DNA from: UBA5862 sp002408105
GTDB lineage: Bacteria; Pseudomonadota; Gammaproteobacteria; Pseudomonadales; UBA5862
Direction: 5' to 3'
Assembly (NCBI GenBank): GCA_034189125.1
Contig: JAXHVB010000002.1
Location: 1-13,017, forward strand
DNA length: 13,017 nucleotides
In this document: positions 6,982 through 13,017 of the stretch, piece by piece
How positions within the stretch are numbered: position 1 is the first letter of the stretch
How the letters are laid out: the number at the start of each line of letters is the position of its first letter
Position numbers and translations under genes: made by a program
Notes under the pieces: generated by a model
Database searches by the model: none
Told to the model about the DNA's origin: nothing
What the model saw: only the letters and a program-made list of their open reading frames with translations

Positions 6982-8508
6982 ATGACAGACGATCGCACCA
7001 CCAACCCGGACACCATCGACCCGCCCAGTGAGCCGGAGTTGATGGCACAGCGGCGGGCACACCTCGAGGCTTGGCGTGCCTCCGGGCAAGCCTACCGGAA
7101 CGACTTCCGCCCAAATGCCCATGCCCAGCCGTTGCAGGACCAGTATGGCGGTGCAAGCAAGGCCGAGCTGGAAGCGGCGCCAGTGCGGGTGCGCGTTGCA
7201 GGTCGCATGATGCTGCGCCGCCTGATGGGAAAGGCCAGCTTCGTGACCCTGCAGGACCGCACCGGGCGCATCCAGGTCTACCTGCGCAGCAACCAGTTGC
7301 CGGAAGGCGTGTACGCCGATTTCAAGCGCTGGGACCTTGGTGACATCGTCGGGTTCGAAGGCACGCTGTTCAAAACCAATACCGGTGAACTCACGGTTCA
7401 GGCCGAACTCGCCGTCCTGTTGACCAAATCCCTTCGGCCCCTGCCGGACAAGCACCATGGTTTGAGTGACCAGGAAGCCCGCTATAGGCAACGTTATCTC
7501 GACCTGATGGTCAATGCAGCGACCCGTGAAACCTTCCGGATCCGGTCGCGGACCATAGAGGCGATTCGCCACGCTCTGGTGCGCCGGGAGTTCATTGAGG
7601 TCGAAACCCCAATGATGCAGGTAATTCCAGGTGGAGCGACCGCACGGCCGTTTGTCACACACCACCACGCGCTCGACATGCCGCTGTTCCTGCGCATTGC
7701 GCCCGAGCTGTATCTCAAGCGTTTGGTGGTCGGCGGGTTCGAGCGGGTCTTCGAGATCAACCGAAATTTCCGCAACGAAGGCCTGTCAACGCGCCACAAT
7801 CCCGAATTCACGATGCTTGAGTTCTATCTGGCGTACGCAGACTACCAGGACCTGATGGACCTCACGGAAGACGTGCTGCGCGAAGTGACCGAGCAGGCCC
7901 TTGGCACGACGCAGTTTAGCTACCAAGGGCAGGAAATCGACTTTGGTGTACCGTTTCAGCGCATTCGTCTGGTTGATGCAGTCGCCCAGCACTGCTCGGG
8001 CGAGACCGCGGAGCAGTTGCAAGATTTGTCGCGGTTGCGTGCCATCGCAGCCCAGCATGGCATTGATGTGGACTCCAGCTGGGGCACGGGCAAGCTGCAG
8101 CTGGAATTGTTCGAGAAGTTTGTAGAACATCGCTTGCTGCAGCCGACCTTCGTGACCGACTATCCGGTCGAGGTGTCACCTCTCGCGCGGCGCTCGGATG
8201 TTGACCCTGCTGTCAGTGAGCGTTTTGAACTGTTCATCGCCGGGCGAGAAATCGCCAATGGATTTTCAGAGTTGAATGACCCTGAAGACCAGGCGGAGCG
8301 GTTCCGCGCGCAAGTCGCGGCCAAAGACGCCGGCGACGAGGAGGCCATGCACTTTGACGAGGACTACATCACTGCCCTGGAATATGGCATGCCGCCAACG
8401 GCCGGGGAGGGCATCGGGATCGACCGCCTGGTGATGCTGTTGACGGACGCCGCTTCGATCCGTGACGTGCTGCTGTTTCCCCACATGCGACCGGCCACCC
8501 AGCCCTGA
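6982..8508 (+). CDS. lysS: Lysyl-tRNA synthetase, class II
   Basis: Charges tRNA-Lys with lysine using ATP in the cytoplasm. At 508 residues it is close to E. coli LysS (505). The N-terminal OB-fold anticodon-binding domain spans about 65-150 (VRVRVAGRMMLRRLMGKASF opens it). Class II motif 1 is around FIEVETPMM (204-212). Motif 2 is FRNEGLSTRHNPEFTMLEFY (263-282), with the arginine that binds ATP. Motif 3 is GEGIGIDRLVMLL (475-487). All catalytic motifs are intact. ATG 6982 begins five bases after the prfB stop with no strong Shine-Dalgarno, so translation is probably coupled to prfB. ung follows 41 bases later on the same strand. Confidence 0.98.
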   Translation: MTDDRTTNPDTIDPPSEPELMAQRRAHLEAWRASGQAYRNDFRPNAHAQPLQDQYGGASKAELEAAPVRVRVAGRMMLRRLMGKASFVTLQDRTGRIQVYLRSNQLPEGVYADFKRWDLGDIVGFEGTLFKTNTGELTVQAELAVLLTKSLRPLPDKHHGLSDQEARYRQRYLDLMVNAATRETFRIRSRTIEAIRHALVRREFIEVETPMMQVIPGGATARPFVTHHHALDMPLFLRIAPELYLKRLVVGGFERVFEINRNFRNEGLSTRHNPEFTMLEFYLAYADYQDLMDLTEDVLREVTEQALGTTQFSYQGQEIDFGVPFQRIRLVDAVAQHCSGETAEQLQDLSRLRAIAAQHGIDVDSSWGTGKLQLELFEKFVEHRLLQPTFVTDYPVEVSPLARRSDVDPAVSERFELFIAGREIANGFSELNDPEDQAERFRAQVAAKDAGDEEAMHFDEDYITALEYGMPPTAGEGIGIDRLVMLLTDAASIRDVLLFPHMRPATQP

Positions 8509-8510
8509 GG

Positions 8511-8524
8511 CCGGCTGTCGCCGG
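8511..8524 (+). other. Small GC hairpin in the lysS–ung gap
   Basis: CCGGC-TGTC-GCCGG forms a five-bp stem with a four-base loop just after the lysS stop, followed only by TTT. It is too short and lacks the T-run of a convincing terminator; at most it could attenuate read-through into ung. Confidence 0.25.
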
Positions 8525-8549
8525 TTTCACCGCTAGCAGAGGAAGCGGC

Positions 8550-9272
8550 ATGTCCGATCGCACTGGCGCCCACATCCAACTCGAAGCCTCCTGGAAGGGC
8601 CGCCTCCTTGAGGAGTTCTCGTTGCCGTACATGGTGGAGCTGCGCGAATTCCTGTACGCCGAAAAGCGCGCGGGCAAGGTGATCTATCCACGGGGGGACC
8701 ACTATTTCCATGCCCTGAACACCACTGCATTTGACGACGTGCGTGTGGTGATTCTGGGGCAGGACCCCTACCACGGGCCTGGACAGGCGCACGGGCTGTG
8801 TTTTTCGGTCCCTCCGGGGGTGGCGGTACCGCCTTCGTTGCAAAACATCTATCGGGAGCTGGTGACCGATCTGCAGCTTTCTCCGCCTGGCCATGGGTGC
8901 TTGGTGCCTTGGGCGCTGCAGGGGGTGCTGCTGCTGAACGCGGTGCTGACCGTGGAGCAGGGGCGGGCGGGGTCTCACCAGGGCCGTGGTTGGGAGCGCT
9001 TCACCGACCGGGTCATCGAGCTGCTCAATGCGCGCGACGAGCCGCTGGTCTTTCTTCTCTGGGGCAGCCACGCTCAGCGGAAGGCGGGTTTTGTCGATAC
9101 GGCCAAGCACTGCGTATTGCGTGCGCCACACCCTTCCCCGCTGTCCGCTCACCGCGGCTTCTTCGGCTGTCGGCACTTTTCCCAGGCCAACGCTTTTCTC
9201 AACGACCATGGCCAGCGCGCCATCGATTGGCGGCTTCCTGAGGTGAAAGACATTCCGGCTGGGGCTATTTGA
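8550..9272 (+). CDS. ung: Uracil-DNA glycosylase, family 1
   Basis: Removes uracil from DNA, arising from cytosine deamination or dUTP incorporation, as the first step of base-excision repair. It has 240 residues, the usual family length. The water-activating motif is GQDPYHGPGQAHG, with D72 as the catalytic aspartate. LLLNAVLTVEQGRAGSH (127-143) contains the uracil-specificity asparagine N130. HPSPLSAHRGFFG (194-206) is the DNA-minor-groove loop with catalytic H194. D72 to H194 is 122 residues, against 123 between D64 and H187 in E. coli. AGAGGA (8538-8543) lies six bases before the ATG. The 3' end overlaps the convergent HDOD gene by eight bases. It is probably transcribed with prfB–lysS, although a weak hairpin lies between. 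Confidence 0.98.
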   Translation: MSDRTGAHIQLEASWKGRLLEEFSLPYMVELREFLYAEKRAGKVIYPRGDHYFHALNTTAFDDVRVVILGQDPYHGPGQAHGLCFSVPPGVAVPPSLQNIYRELVTDLQLSPPGHGCLVPWALQGVLLLNAVLTVEQGRAGSHQGRGWERFTDRVIELLNARDEPLVFLLWGSHAQRKAGFVDTAKHCVLRAPHPSPLSAHRGFFGCRHFSQANAFLNDHGQRAIDWRLPEVKDIPAGAI

Positions 9273-10101
9273 AGATTGCCATTGCCGCTTCCATCTCCTC
9301 AGACACGTCGGTGGCTTCTTGCATCTCGACTTCTGGATCCAGGCCGACCTTGGCGAAGGCGGGGATCGCGCTCCAATCGAGTTGGGTGTAGGGGTGGTCG
9401 GAGCCGATGAGGCTTTCCAGCACCGCCACGGTGACAATGTCCACGTAGTCGACGCGCTCGCTGTCGCGCGTAAAGTCCCTGTAGTGGGCCGGGACTGCGC
9501 TGATTTCTTCCGGAAAGTCCCAGGCATCTAGCAAGATGTGCCCCATCTCCGGATGCAGGGCGTCGAGCAGGGACTGCAGGGTCTGAGCAGAGCTGCGCAG
9601 GTCCGGACGCGTTTCGGCAAATGCCAGGATCGGCAGGGCGCCCACTTGGTGCAGTAGGCCAGCCAAGGTGGCCTGGTCTGCGGCCAGGCGTGTGTAGTGT
9701 TTGCAGACGATGTGGGCTATGCCCGCGATCTCGGTGCTCGATTGCCAGACAGACCGCAGCGCTGCATCGATCAGGGGCGAATCGCTTTGATACATCTGCT
9801 GCATCGCGAGGCCGGTGGCCAAGTTGCTGGTGTACTGAATGCCAAGCCTGCTGATCGCCATTTGCAGGTCGGTGATGGTCCGGTTGCCACGCATCAGCGG
9901 GCTGTTTGCCACGCGAATGATCCTGGCGGAGAGCGCCACGTCGCGGCCGATCACGCGTGCCAGGCGTGCGGCCGATGCGTTGGGGTCACTGGCTTCGGTG
10001 CGGATGGCCATGGCCACTTCTGGCAGCGATGGCAGCACGAGTTGGTCCGATTCAATGGCTTCCGTGAGTTCCTGGCGGACCTGGTCGGCGAGGTTTGGCA
10101 T
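9265..10101 (-). CDS. HDOD-domain signalling protein
   Basis: A 278-residue protein made almost wholly of one HDOD domain, with no membrane segment or second output domain. The family signature is visible: LPSLPEVAMAI (22-32), then VIGRDVALSARIIRVANSP and DLQMAISRLGIQYTSNLA. HDOD domains resemble HD phosphohydrolases but lack the metal-binding His-Asp pair. Here the expected HD positions read HQVG rather than HDIG, which fits a non-enzymatic, probably scaffolding or regulatory role. Relatives are tied to chemotaxis, c-di-GMP and stress signalling, but the partner here is unknown. ATG 10101 has GGAG seven bases upstream. It lies 39 bases downstream of ygfZ on the same strand and may be co-transcribed. 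It overlaps the ung stop by eight bases. Confidence 0.93.
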   Translation of the reverse strand: MPNLADQVRQELTEAIESDQLVLPSLPEVAMAIRTEASDPNASAARLARVIGRDVALSARIIRVANSPLMRGNRTITDLQMAISRLGIQYTSNLATGLAMQQMYQSDSPLIDAALRSVWQSSTEIAGIAHIVCKHYTRLAADQATLAGLLHQVGALPILAFAETRPDLRSSAQTLQSLLDALHPEMGHILLDAWDFPEEISAVPAHYRDFTRDSERVDYVDIVTVAVLESLIGSDHPYTQLDWSAIPAFAKVGLDPEVEMQEATDVSEEMEAAMAIFK

Positions 10102-10132
10102 CGCTTGGCTCCGTGGTCGTGCAATGTGCGGG

Positions 10133-10151
10133 CACCGGGCCTACCCCGGTG
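10133..10151 (-). other. Hairpin with the ygfZ stop codon in its loop
   Basis: CACCGGG (10133-10139) pairs with CCCGGTG (10145-10151) across a five-base loop that overlaps the ygfZ stop codon (10143-10141). The 7-bp stem is GC-rich, but no T-run follows on the minus strand, so it is not a standard intrinsic terminator. It separates ygfZ from the HDOD gene. Confidence 0.4.
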
Positions 10152-11190
10152 AGCTGCCTAAAGCATAGGACAGCGGCAGGATTTCGACCGCAAGGCTGGC
10201 CCCTGAAGCGCAGCGCACAGCCAGCCGTTGTTCCGGGGTTGCCACCTGATCCAATACGACCGCCAGCAGCTCTGCGCCGGTCGGGCTCGGCGCAGCATTG
10301 ACAAGGGTCCCCACAGCGCGATCACTGGAGTCGTGAACGCGGTCTCCCGCGCTCGGCAAAGGCGCCGCCCCTTGGTCGGTGAGTAGTCGAAGCCGGTAGC
10401 AGTGGCGCTTTTGCTGGCCGCGGTAGTGGGACCGGGCGATGACTTCCTGGCCGGTGTAGCAGCCCTTGCGGTAACTGATGCCGTTCAGGGCGTCAAGGTT
10501 GAGCATTTGGGGCACGAACTGTTCGCTGACGGGGAGGCTCAACTCAGGGACGCCGGCCTGGACTGCGGCCAGGGTCCACTCGACACTTGAGGCTGGTGTT
10601 GCGTGTTCGCTGAGTCGTTCAATCCAATCGCTGGCGGCGCTGAGTCGGCACCAGAGCTCGAAACGTGGAGACGGGCCGAACAGGCGCACCACCCAGCCGG
10701 TTTCTAGGTTGCGCCGTTGGTAGGCGGCTTGTGGGGGTGTGATGCCGGCTGACTCGAGCGTCTTCGCGGCCGTATTTCCCCAAATCCCCATGCGAGCCCA
10801 CTTTGGGGAGTCTGGGTCGTCCGCGGCCAGGCTGACTTTGGAGAACACCGCGTACTTGGCGAGGGTGCGCTGAACTGTTTCGAGCAGACTGGTGTGCATG
10901 CTGAGGCCGAACCCGTCTTCGAGTGCCACAGCGGTCAGGGTTGCAATGGCTCGGCCCTGCGGGGTGCAGAGCGCTGCCAAGCGAACCTGTCCATCGGTCA
11001 CATCGCGCAGGTCGCAGGTGAGCTGTCCTTGAAGAAAAGTGCCGGCATCGGGGCCGGTGGCCTCGAGCAACCGCTGCTGAGTCAGCGCACACAGCCAAGT
11101 GCCTGCTGGATTCGGTTGTTGGGATAAGCTGGAATGGGTTGCAGCCAGCTCGTGCCATGCCGACAGAGGGGTGGGGTTGGGCGGTACCAT
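10141..11190 (-). CDS. ygfZ: Folate-dependent Fe-S protein maintenance factor YgfZ
   Basis: YgfZ belongs to the tetrahydrofolate-binding GcvT-like family and supports the activity of certain Fe-S enzymes such as MiaB, especially under oxidative stress. The protein has 349 residues, near the usual 320-350. Near residue 244 is KGCYTGQEVIAR with C244, the family motif whose cysteine is needed for function in E. coli. An N-terminal segment LTQQRLLEATGPDAGTFLQG (36-55) matches the family's opening 'L...I.v.GpDA..fLqgQ' pattern. The frame stays open 211 codons upstream, but that part runs antisense to sdhE and ygfX and has no similarity, so I chose ATG 11190 (AGAGG nine bases upstream). It is divergent from sdhE, as in E. 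coli. Confidence 0.92.
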   Translation of the reverse strand: MVPPNPTPLSAWHELAATHSSLSQQPNPAGTWLCALTQQRLLEATGPDAGTFLQGQLTCDLRDVTDGQVRLAALCTPQGRAIATLTAVALEDGFGLSMHTSLLETVQRTLAKYAVFSKVSLAADDPDSPKWARMGIWGNTAAKTLESAGITPPQAAYQRRNLETGWVVRLFGPSPRFELWCRLSAASDWIERLSEHATPASSVEWTLAAVQAGVPELSLPVSEQFVPQMLNLDALNGISYRKGCYTGQEVIARSHYRGQQKRHCYRLRLLTDQGAAPLPSAGDRVHDSSDRAVGTLVNAAPSPTGAELLAVVLDQVATPEQRLAVRCASGASLAVEILPLSYALGSSPG

Positions 11191-11227
11191 GGGGTCTTGC
11201 CTCTGGCCATTGAGTTGCAGGAATGAA

Positions 11228-11255
11228 GATATACTGCCGCTTGGTTTGGTCTCAA
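11228..11255 (-). promoter_or_regulatory. Probable ygfZ promoter
   Basis: On the minus strand, TTGAGA (11255-11250, five of six -35 matches) is 16 bases from TATATC (11233-11228, four of six -10 matches). Transcription would start near 11220, about 30 bases before the ygfZ ATG. The -35 overlaps the sdhE Shine-Dalgarno. Confidence 0.5.
11230..11235 (+). promoter_or_regulatory. Probable -10 element for sdhE–ygfX
   Basis: TATACT matches five of six -10 positions and overlaps the divergent ygfZ -10 on the other strand. Candidate -35 sequences near 11207-11215 are weak (TTGAGT needs a 14-base spacer). The predicted leader is about 24 bases and includes AAGGAG. Confidence 0.4.
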
Positions 11256-11265
11256 GGAGTTCTCC

Positions 11266-11529
11266 GTGCTGGCCGAGTTTGAACATCGACGCGTGTGTTG
11301 GAGCAGCCGCCGCGGTATGTTGGAGCTGGATCTCTTGCTGCTGCCGTTTGCCGAGCAGGTGTTTCCGCAATTGACCCCTCAACACCAGGCGCTTTATGTC
11401 GAGCTGCTGGCGCAAGAGGATCAACAACTGTTTGCTTGGCTGGTGCGTGGCGACACACCAGTGCCGCGGTGGCAGGAGCTGATCGGACAGATTCGGCGCT
11501 TTGCGCAAGCTCCGACACCGCCGCGCTGA
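11266..11529 (+). CDS. sdhE: FAD assembly factor SdhE
   Basis: A small soluble protein (87 residues; 88 in E. coli) that promotes covalent attachment of FAD to the flavoprotein subunit of succinate dehydrogenase and fumarate reductase. The family motif RGxxE is present as RRGMLELD (R16, G17, E20), followed by helices typical of the Sdh5/YgfY five-helix fold. GTG 11266 has AAGGAG (11254-11259) six bases upstream, an excellent match. ygfX follows in the same reading frame 12 bases after the TGA stop, so the two form a pair as in E. coli. The neighbouring nadB encodes a flavoprotein of the SdhA fold, but its FAD is not covalently bound, so a direct SdhE–NadB link would be speculation. Confidence 0.95.
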   Translation: MLAEFEHRRVCWSSRRGMLELDLLLLPFAEQVFPQLTPQHQALYVELLAQEDQQLFAWLVRGDTPVPRWQELIGQIRRFAQAPTPPR

Positions 11530-11541
11530 GCGACCCCACCG

Positions 11542-11985
11542 GTGTGCGCCGCGCCTCTGGGTGTATCCACAGTGACAAGCCGCTGGATCGAGTTGCGCCC
11601 TTCTCGGAGCTGGCGGGCTGTCCGTGTGGCCGTGCTTGGGTGCTGGGCATTCGCTGCCGGATTGGCTGCAGCCCTTGGCGAGGCCGCTTGGTTGACCGTC
11701 GCGGTCGCTGTCGGCGGGGCAATGTGGCTGGGTGAACGGCGCGCCCTTCCCGTCTGCCAACTGGGTTGGTCGGATTCTGGGCTTCAATGGGCCGGCCCTG
11801 ATGGCAAGCGCGAGTCTCTGCACATTGGGGCTGGTCTGCAGGTGTCAACGGGGTTCGTGGCCATGGGGGTGCGCGACGGCTCCGGTCGCCGCCGTGCTGT
11901 GCTCCTGTTCGCGGACAGCATGGCGGAGCCGGATTGGCGGGCGCTGCGCGCCTGGCTTCGCTGGTCCAGCCCCAATCAGCGCTAG
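11542..11985 (+). CDS. ygfX: YgfX-family membrane protein
   Basis: A 147-residue protein with the family opening WIELRPSRSW (15-24), two adjacent membrane helices (about 27-46 and 48-64), and a soluble C-terminal part rich in Trp and Arg. Identification rests on this pattern and its place directly after sdhE. In E. coli, YgfX (CptA) has been described as a membrane toxin paired with SdhE/CptB that affects cytoskeletal proteins, though its main function is debated. The start is uncertain: GTG 11542 and GTG 11572 both lack a clear ribosome-binding site; the second would give 137 residues beginning TSRWIELRPS after the initiator. No stop separates it from sdhE other than the TGA at 11527. Its stop TAG shares the four bases CTAG with the nadB stop on the other strand. 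Confidence 0.82.
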   Translation: MCAAPLGVSTVTSRWIELRPSRSWRAVRVAVLGCWAFAAGLAAALGEAAWLTVAVAVGGAMWLGERRALPVCQLGWSDSGLQWAGPDGKRESLHIGAGLQVSTGFVAMGVRDGSGRRRAVLLFADSMAEPDWRALRAWLRWSSPNQR

Positions 11986-13017
11986 GGTCTGGGCTGGAGT
12001 ACAGTGTCTCGAGCGGTGGGAAGCAAGTCCGGGTAGTCGATGGTTTGGTGCAGCCCGCGGCTTTCCTTTCGTGCCAGGGCGCAGTGAATTACCAATTCCG
12101 CGACGCACACGAGGTTGCGCAGTTCGATCAGGTCGCGGGTCACCCGGTAGTTGCTGTAGTACTCCGTGATTTCCTGTTGGAGCAATTCCACCCGCCGCAA
12201 TGCCCGGCGCAAACGTTTGTTGCTTCGCATGATGCCGACGTAGTCCCACATGAAGCGGCGAAGTTCGTCCCAGTTGTGGGCGATCACAATTTGCTCGTCC
12301 GAATCGATCACCTGGCTGTCGTCCCACGGGGGGGGTATGGGTGGATCCGGCGTGTTGTTCATCCGCTCCAGAATGGATGCGGCTGCGGCGTCTGCGAATA
12401 CGATGCATTCGAGCAGCGAGTTGCTGGCCATCCGGTTTGCGCCGTGCAGCCCGGTACAACTTGATTCGCCGATGACGTACAACCCCGGCACATCGGATTC
12501 GCCTTGCAGGTTGACGACCACTCCCCCGCAACTGTAGTGCGCTGCGGGGACCACAGGGATCGGCTCACGCGTGATGTCGATCCCCAGCGAAGCGCAGCGC
12601 GCCAGAATGGTGGGAAAGTGGGTGTGTATAAAATCCGCTGGTTGGTGGCTGATGTCCAGGTACAGGCAGTCGGCGCCCAGGCGCTTCATCTCGTAGTCGA
12701 TGGCCCGGGCCACCACATCTCGAGGTGCCAGTTCGGCGGCGGGGTGGAACCGCTCCATGAAGCGTTCGCCATTCGGAAGCAGCAGCCGTCCCCCCTCACC
12801 GCGTACTGCTTCGCTGATCAGAAAGCTGCTGCCCTCTGGGTGGTAGAGGCAGGTTGGGTGAAACTGATTGAACTCCATGTTGGCGATGCGGCAGCCGGCA
12901 CGCCATGCCATGGCGATGCCGTCGCCGCTCGCGGTGTCCGGGTTGCTGGTGTAGAGGTAAACCTTGCTGGCGCCTCCCGTCGCGAGCACCACGAAGCGTG
13001 CGGCGATGCCGGTGACT
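11982..13017 (-). CDS. nadB: L-aspartate oxidase, C-terminal part (5' end beyond the window)
   Basis: NadB oxidises L-aspartate to iminoaspartate using FAD and feeds it to quinolinate synthase NadA in NAD synthesis. The visible 344 complete codons match E. coli NadB from about residue 200 to the end. Recognisable parts are LATGGASKVY, NQFHPT, LAPRDVVARAID (the catalytic arginine equivalent to R290), VPAAHYSCGG (H351 equivalent) and TGLHGANRMASNSLLE (R386 region). The position of E. coli T259 is serine here (LISEAVRGEG), a conservative change. The C-terminal helical domain FMWDYVG...ALRR is complete. An 8-base G run at 12328-12335 encodes consecutive prolines. The missing start lies right of the window. 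In many relatives rpoE is the divergent neighbour there, but this cannot be seen. The end overlaps ygfX by four bases. Confidence 0.97.
   Translation of the reverse strand, partial: VTGIAARFVVLATGGASKVYLYTSNPDTASGDGIAMAWRAGCRIANMEFNQFHPTCLYHPEGSSFLISEAVRGEGGRLLLPNGERFMERFHPAAELAPRDVVARAIDYEMKRLGADCLYLDISHQPADFIHTHFPTILARCASLGIDITREPIPVVPAAHYSCGGVVVNLQGESDVPGLYVIGESSCTGLHGANRMASNSLLECIVFADAAAASILERMNNTPDPPIPPPWDDSQVIDSDEQIVIAHNWDELRRFMWDYVGIMRSNKRLRRALRRVELLQQEITEYYSNYRVTRDLIELRNLVCVAELVIHCALARKESRGLHQTIDYPDLLPTARDTVLQPRP
12328..12335. repeat. G8 homopolymer inside nadB
   Basis: Eight consecutive G on the plus strand, read as C on the coding strand, encode the prolines of IPPPWDD. The frame is intact on both sides. 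It is a possible slippage site or sequencing-error point. Confidence 0.7.

Noticed and set aside
8364..9527. 387-codon open frame on the minus strand over lysS, ung and the HDOD gene
   Set aside because: It is a GC-rich shadow antisense to ung, with Arg/Pro-rich low-complexity sequence and no family features.
10133..10151. Intrinsic terminator after ygfZ
   Set aside because: The hairpin is stable but no T-run follows on the transcribed strand, so it is listed only as a structure.
11191..11823. Upstream extension of the ygfZ frame (211 codons)
   Set aside because: It is antisense to sdhE and ygfX, gives no similarity, and ATG 11190 produces a normal-length YgfZ with a ribosome-binding site.

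Overview
The window is a compact, GC-rich stretch of bacterial chromosome. It holds eleven complete protein genes plus two genes cut by the window edges. The proteins and gene order point to a gammaproteobacterium: recJ–prfB–lysS, divergent ygfZ and sdhE–ygfX, and nadB beside sdhE–ygfX. In Escherichia coli, ygfZ, sdhE, ygfX, recJ, prfB and lysS also lie close together, so this looks like a rearranged version of that conserved block. The species cannot be named from this sequence.

Layout from the left. A phosphoribosyltransferase-like gene runs leftwards off the edge (1-185, minus). Divergent from it is a rightward run hom–thrC–recJ (358-4615): the last two dedicated threonine-branch enzymes found here, followed by the RecJ single-strand exonuclease. 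A leftward gene for a soluble, zinc-binding (CZB) chemoreceptor (4609-5703) meets recJ tail to tail. Divergent from it is a second rightward run prfB–lysS–ung (5881-9272): release factor 2 with its programmed +1 frameshift, lysyl-tRNA synthetase and uracil-DNA glycosylase. A leftward pair, ygfZ then an HDOD-domain gene (11190 down to 9265), meets ung tail to tail. A short divergent promoter region separates ygfZ from rightward sdhE–ygfX (11266-11985). Leftward nadB (11982 to the right edge, 5' end missing) meets ygfX tail to tail.

Functionally, most genes are housekeeping: amino-acid synthesis, DNA repair, translation and NAD synthesis. The right end gathers genes for flavin and Fe-S enzyme upkeep (ygfZ, sdhE, ygfX) beside a flavoenzyme of the SdhA fold (nadB). 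The two signalling genes, a CZB chemoreceptor and an HDOD protein, are the only accessory-looking members. No tRNA, rRNA, CRISPR array, insertion sequence or phage gene was seen, and no gene-free stretch exceeds about 180 bases.

I found no clearly new multi-gene system. The most interesting signals are small-scale: all three convergent gene pairs overlap at their stop codons, a hairpin sits over the thrC–recJ junction, a perfect 14-bp palindrome lies between the divergent mcp and prfB genes, and the ygfZ and sdhE promoters share one TATA core.
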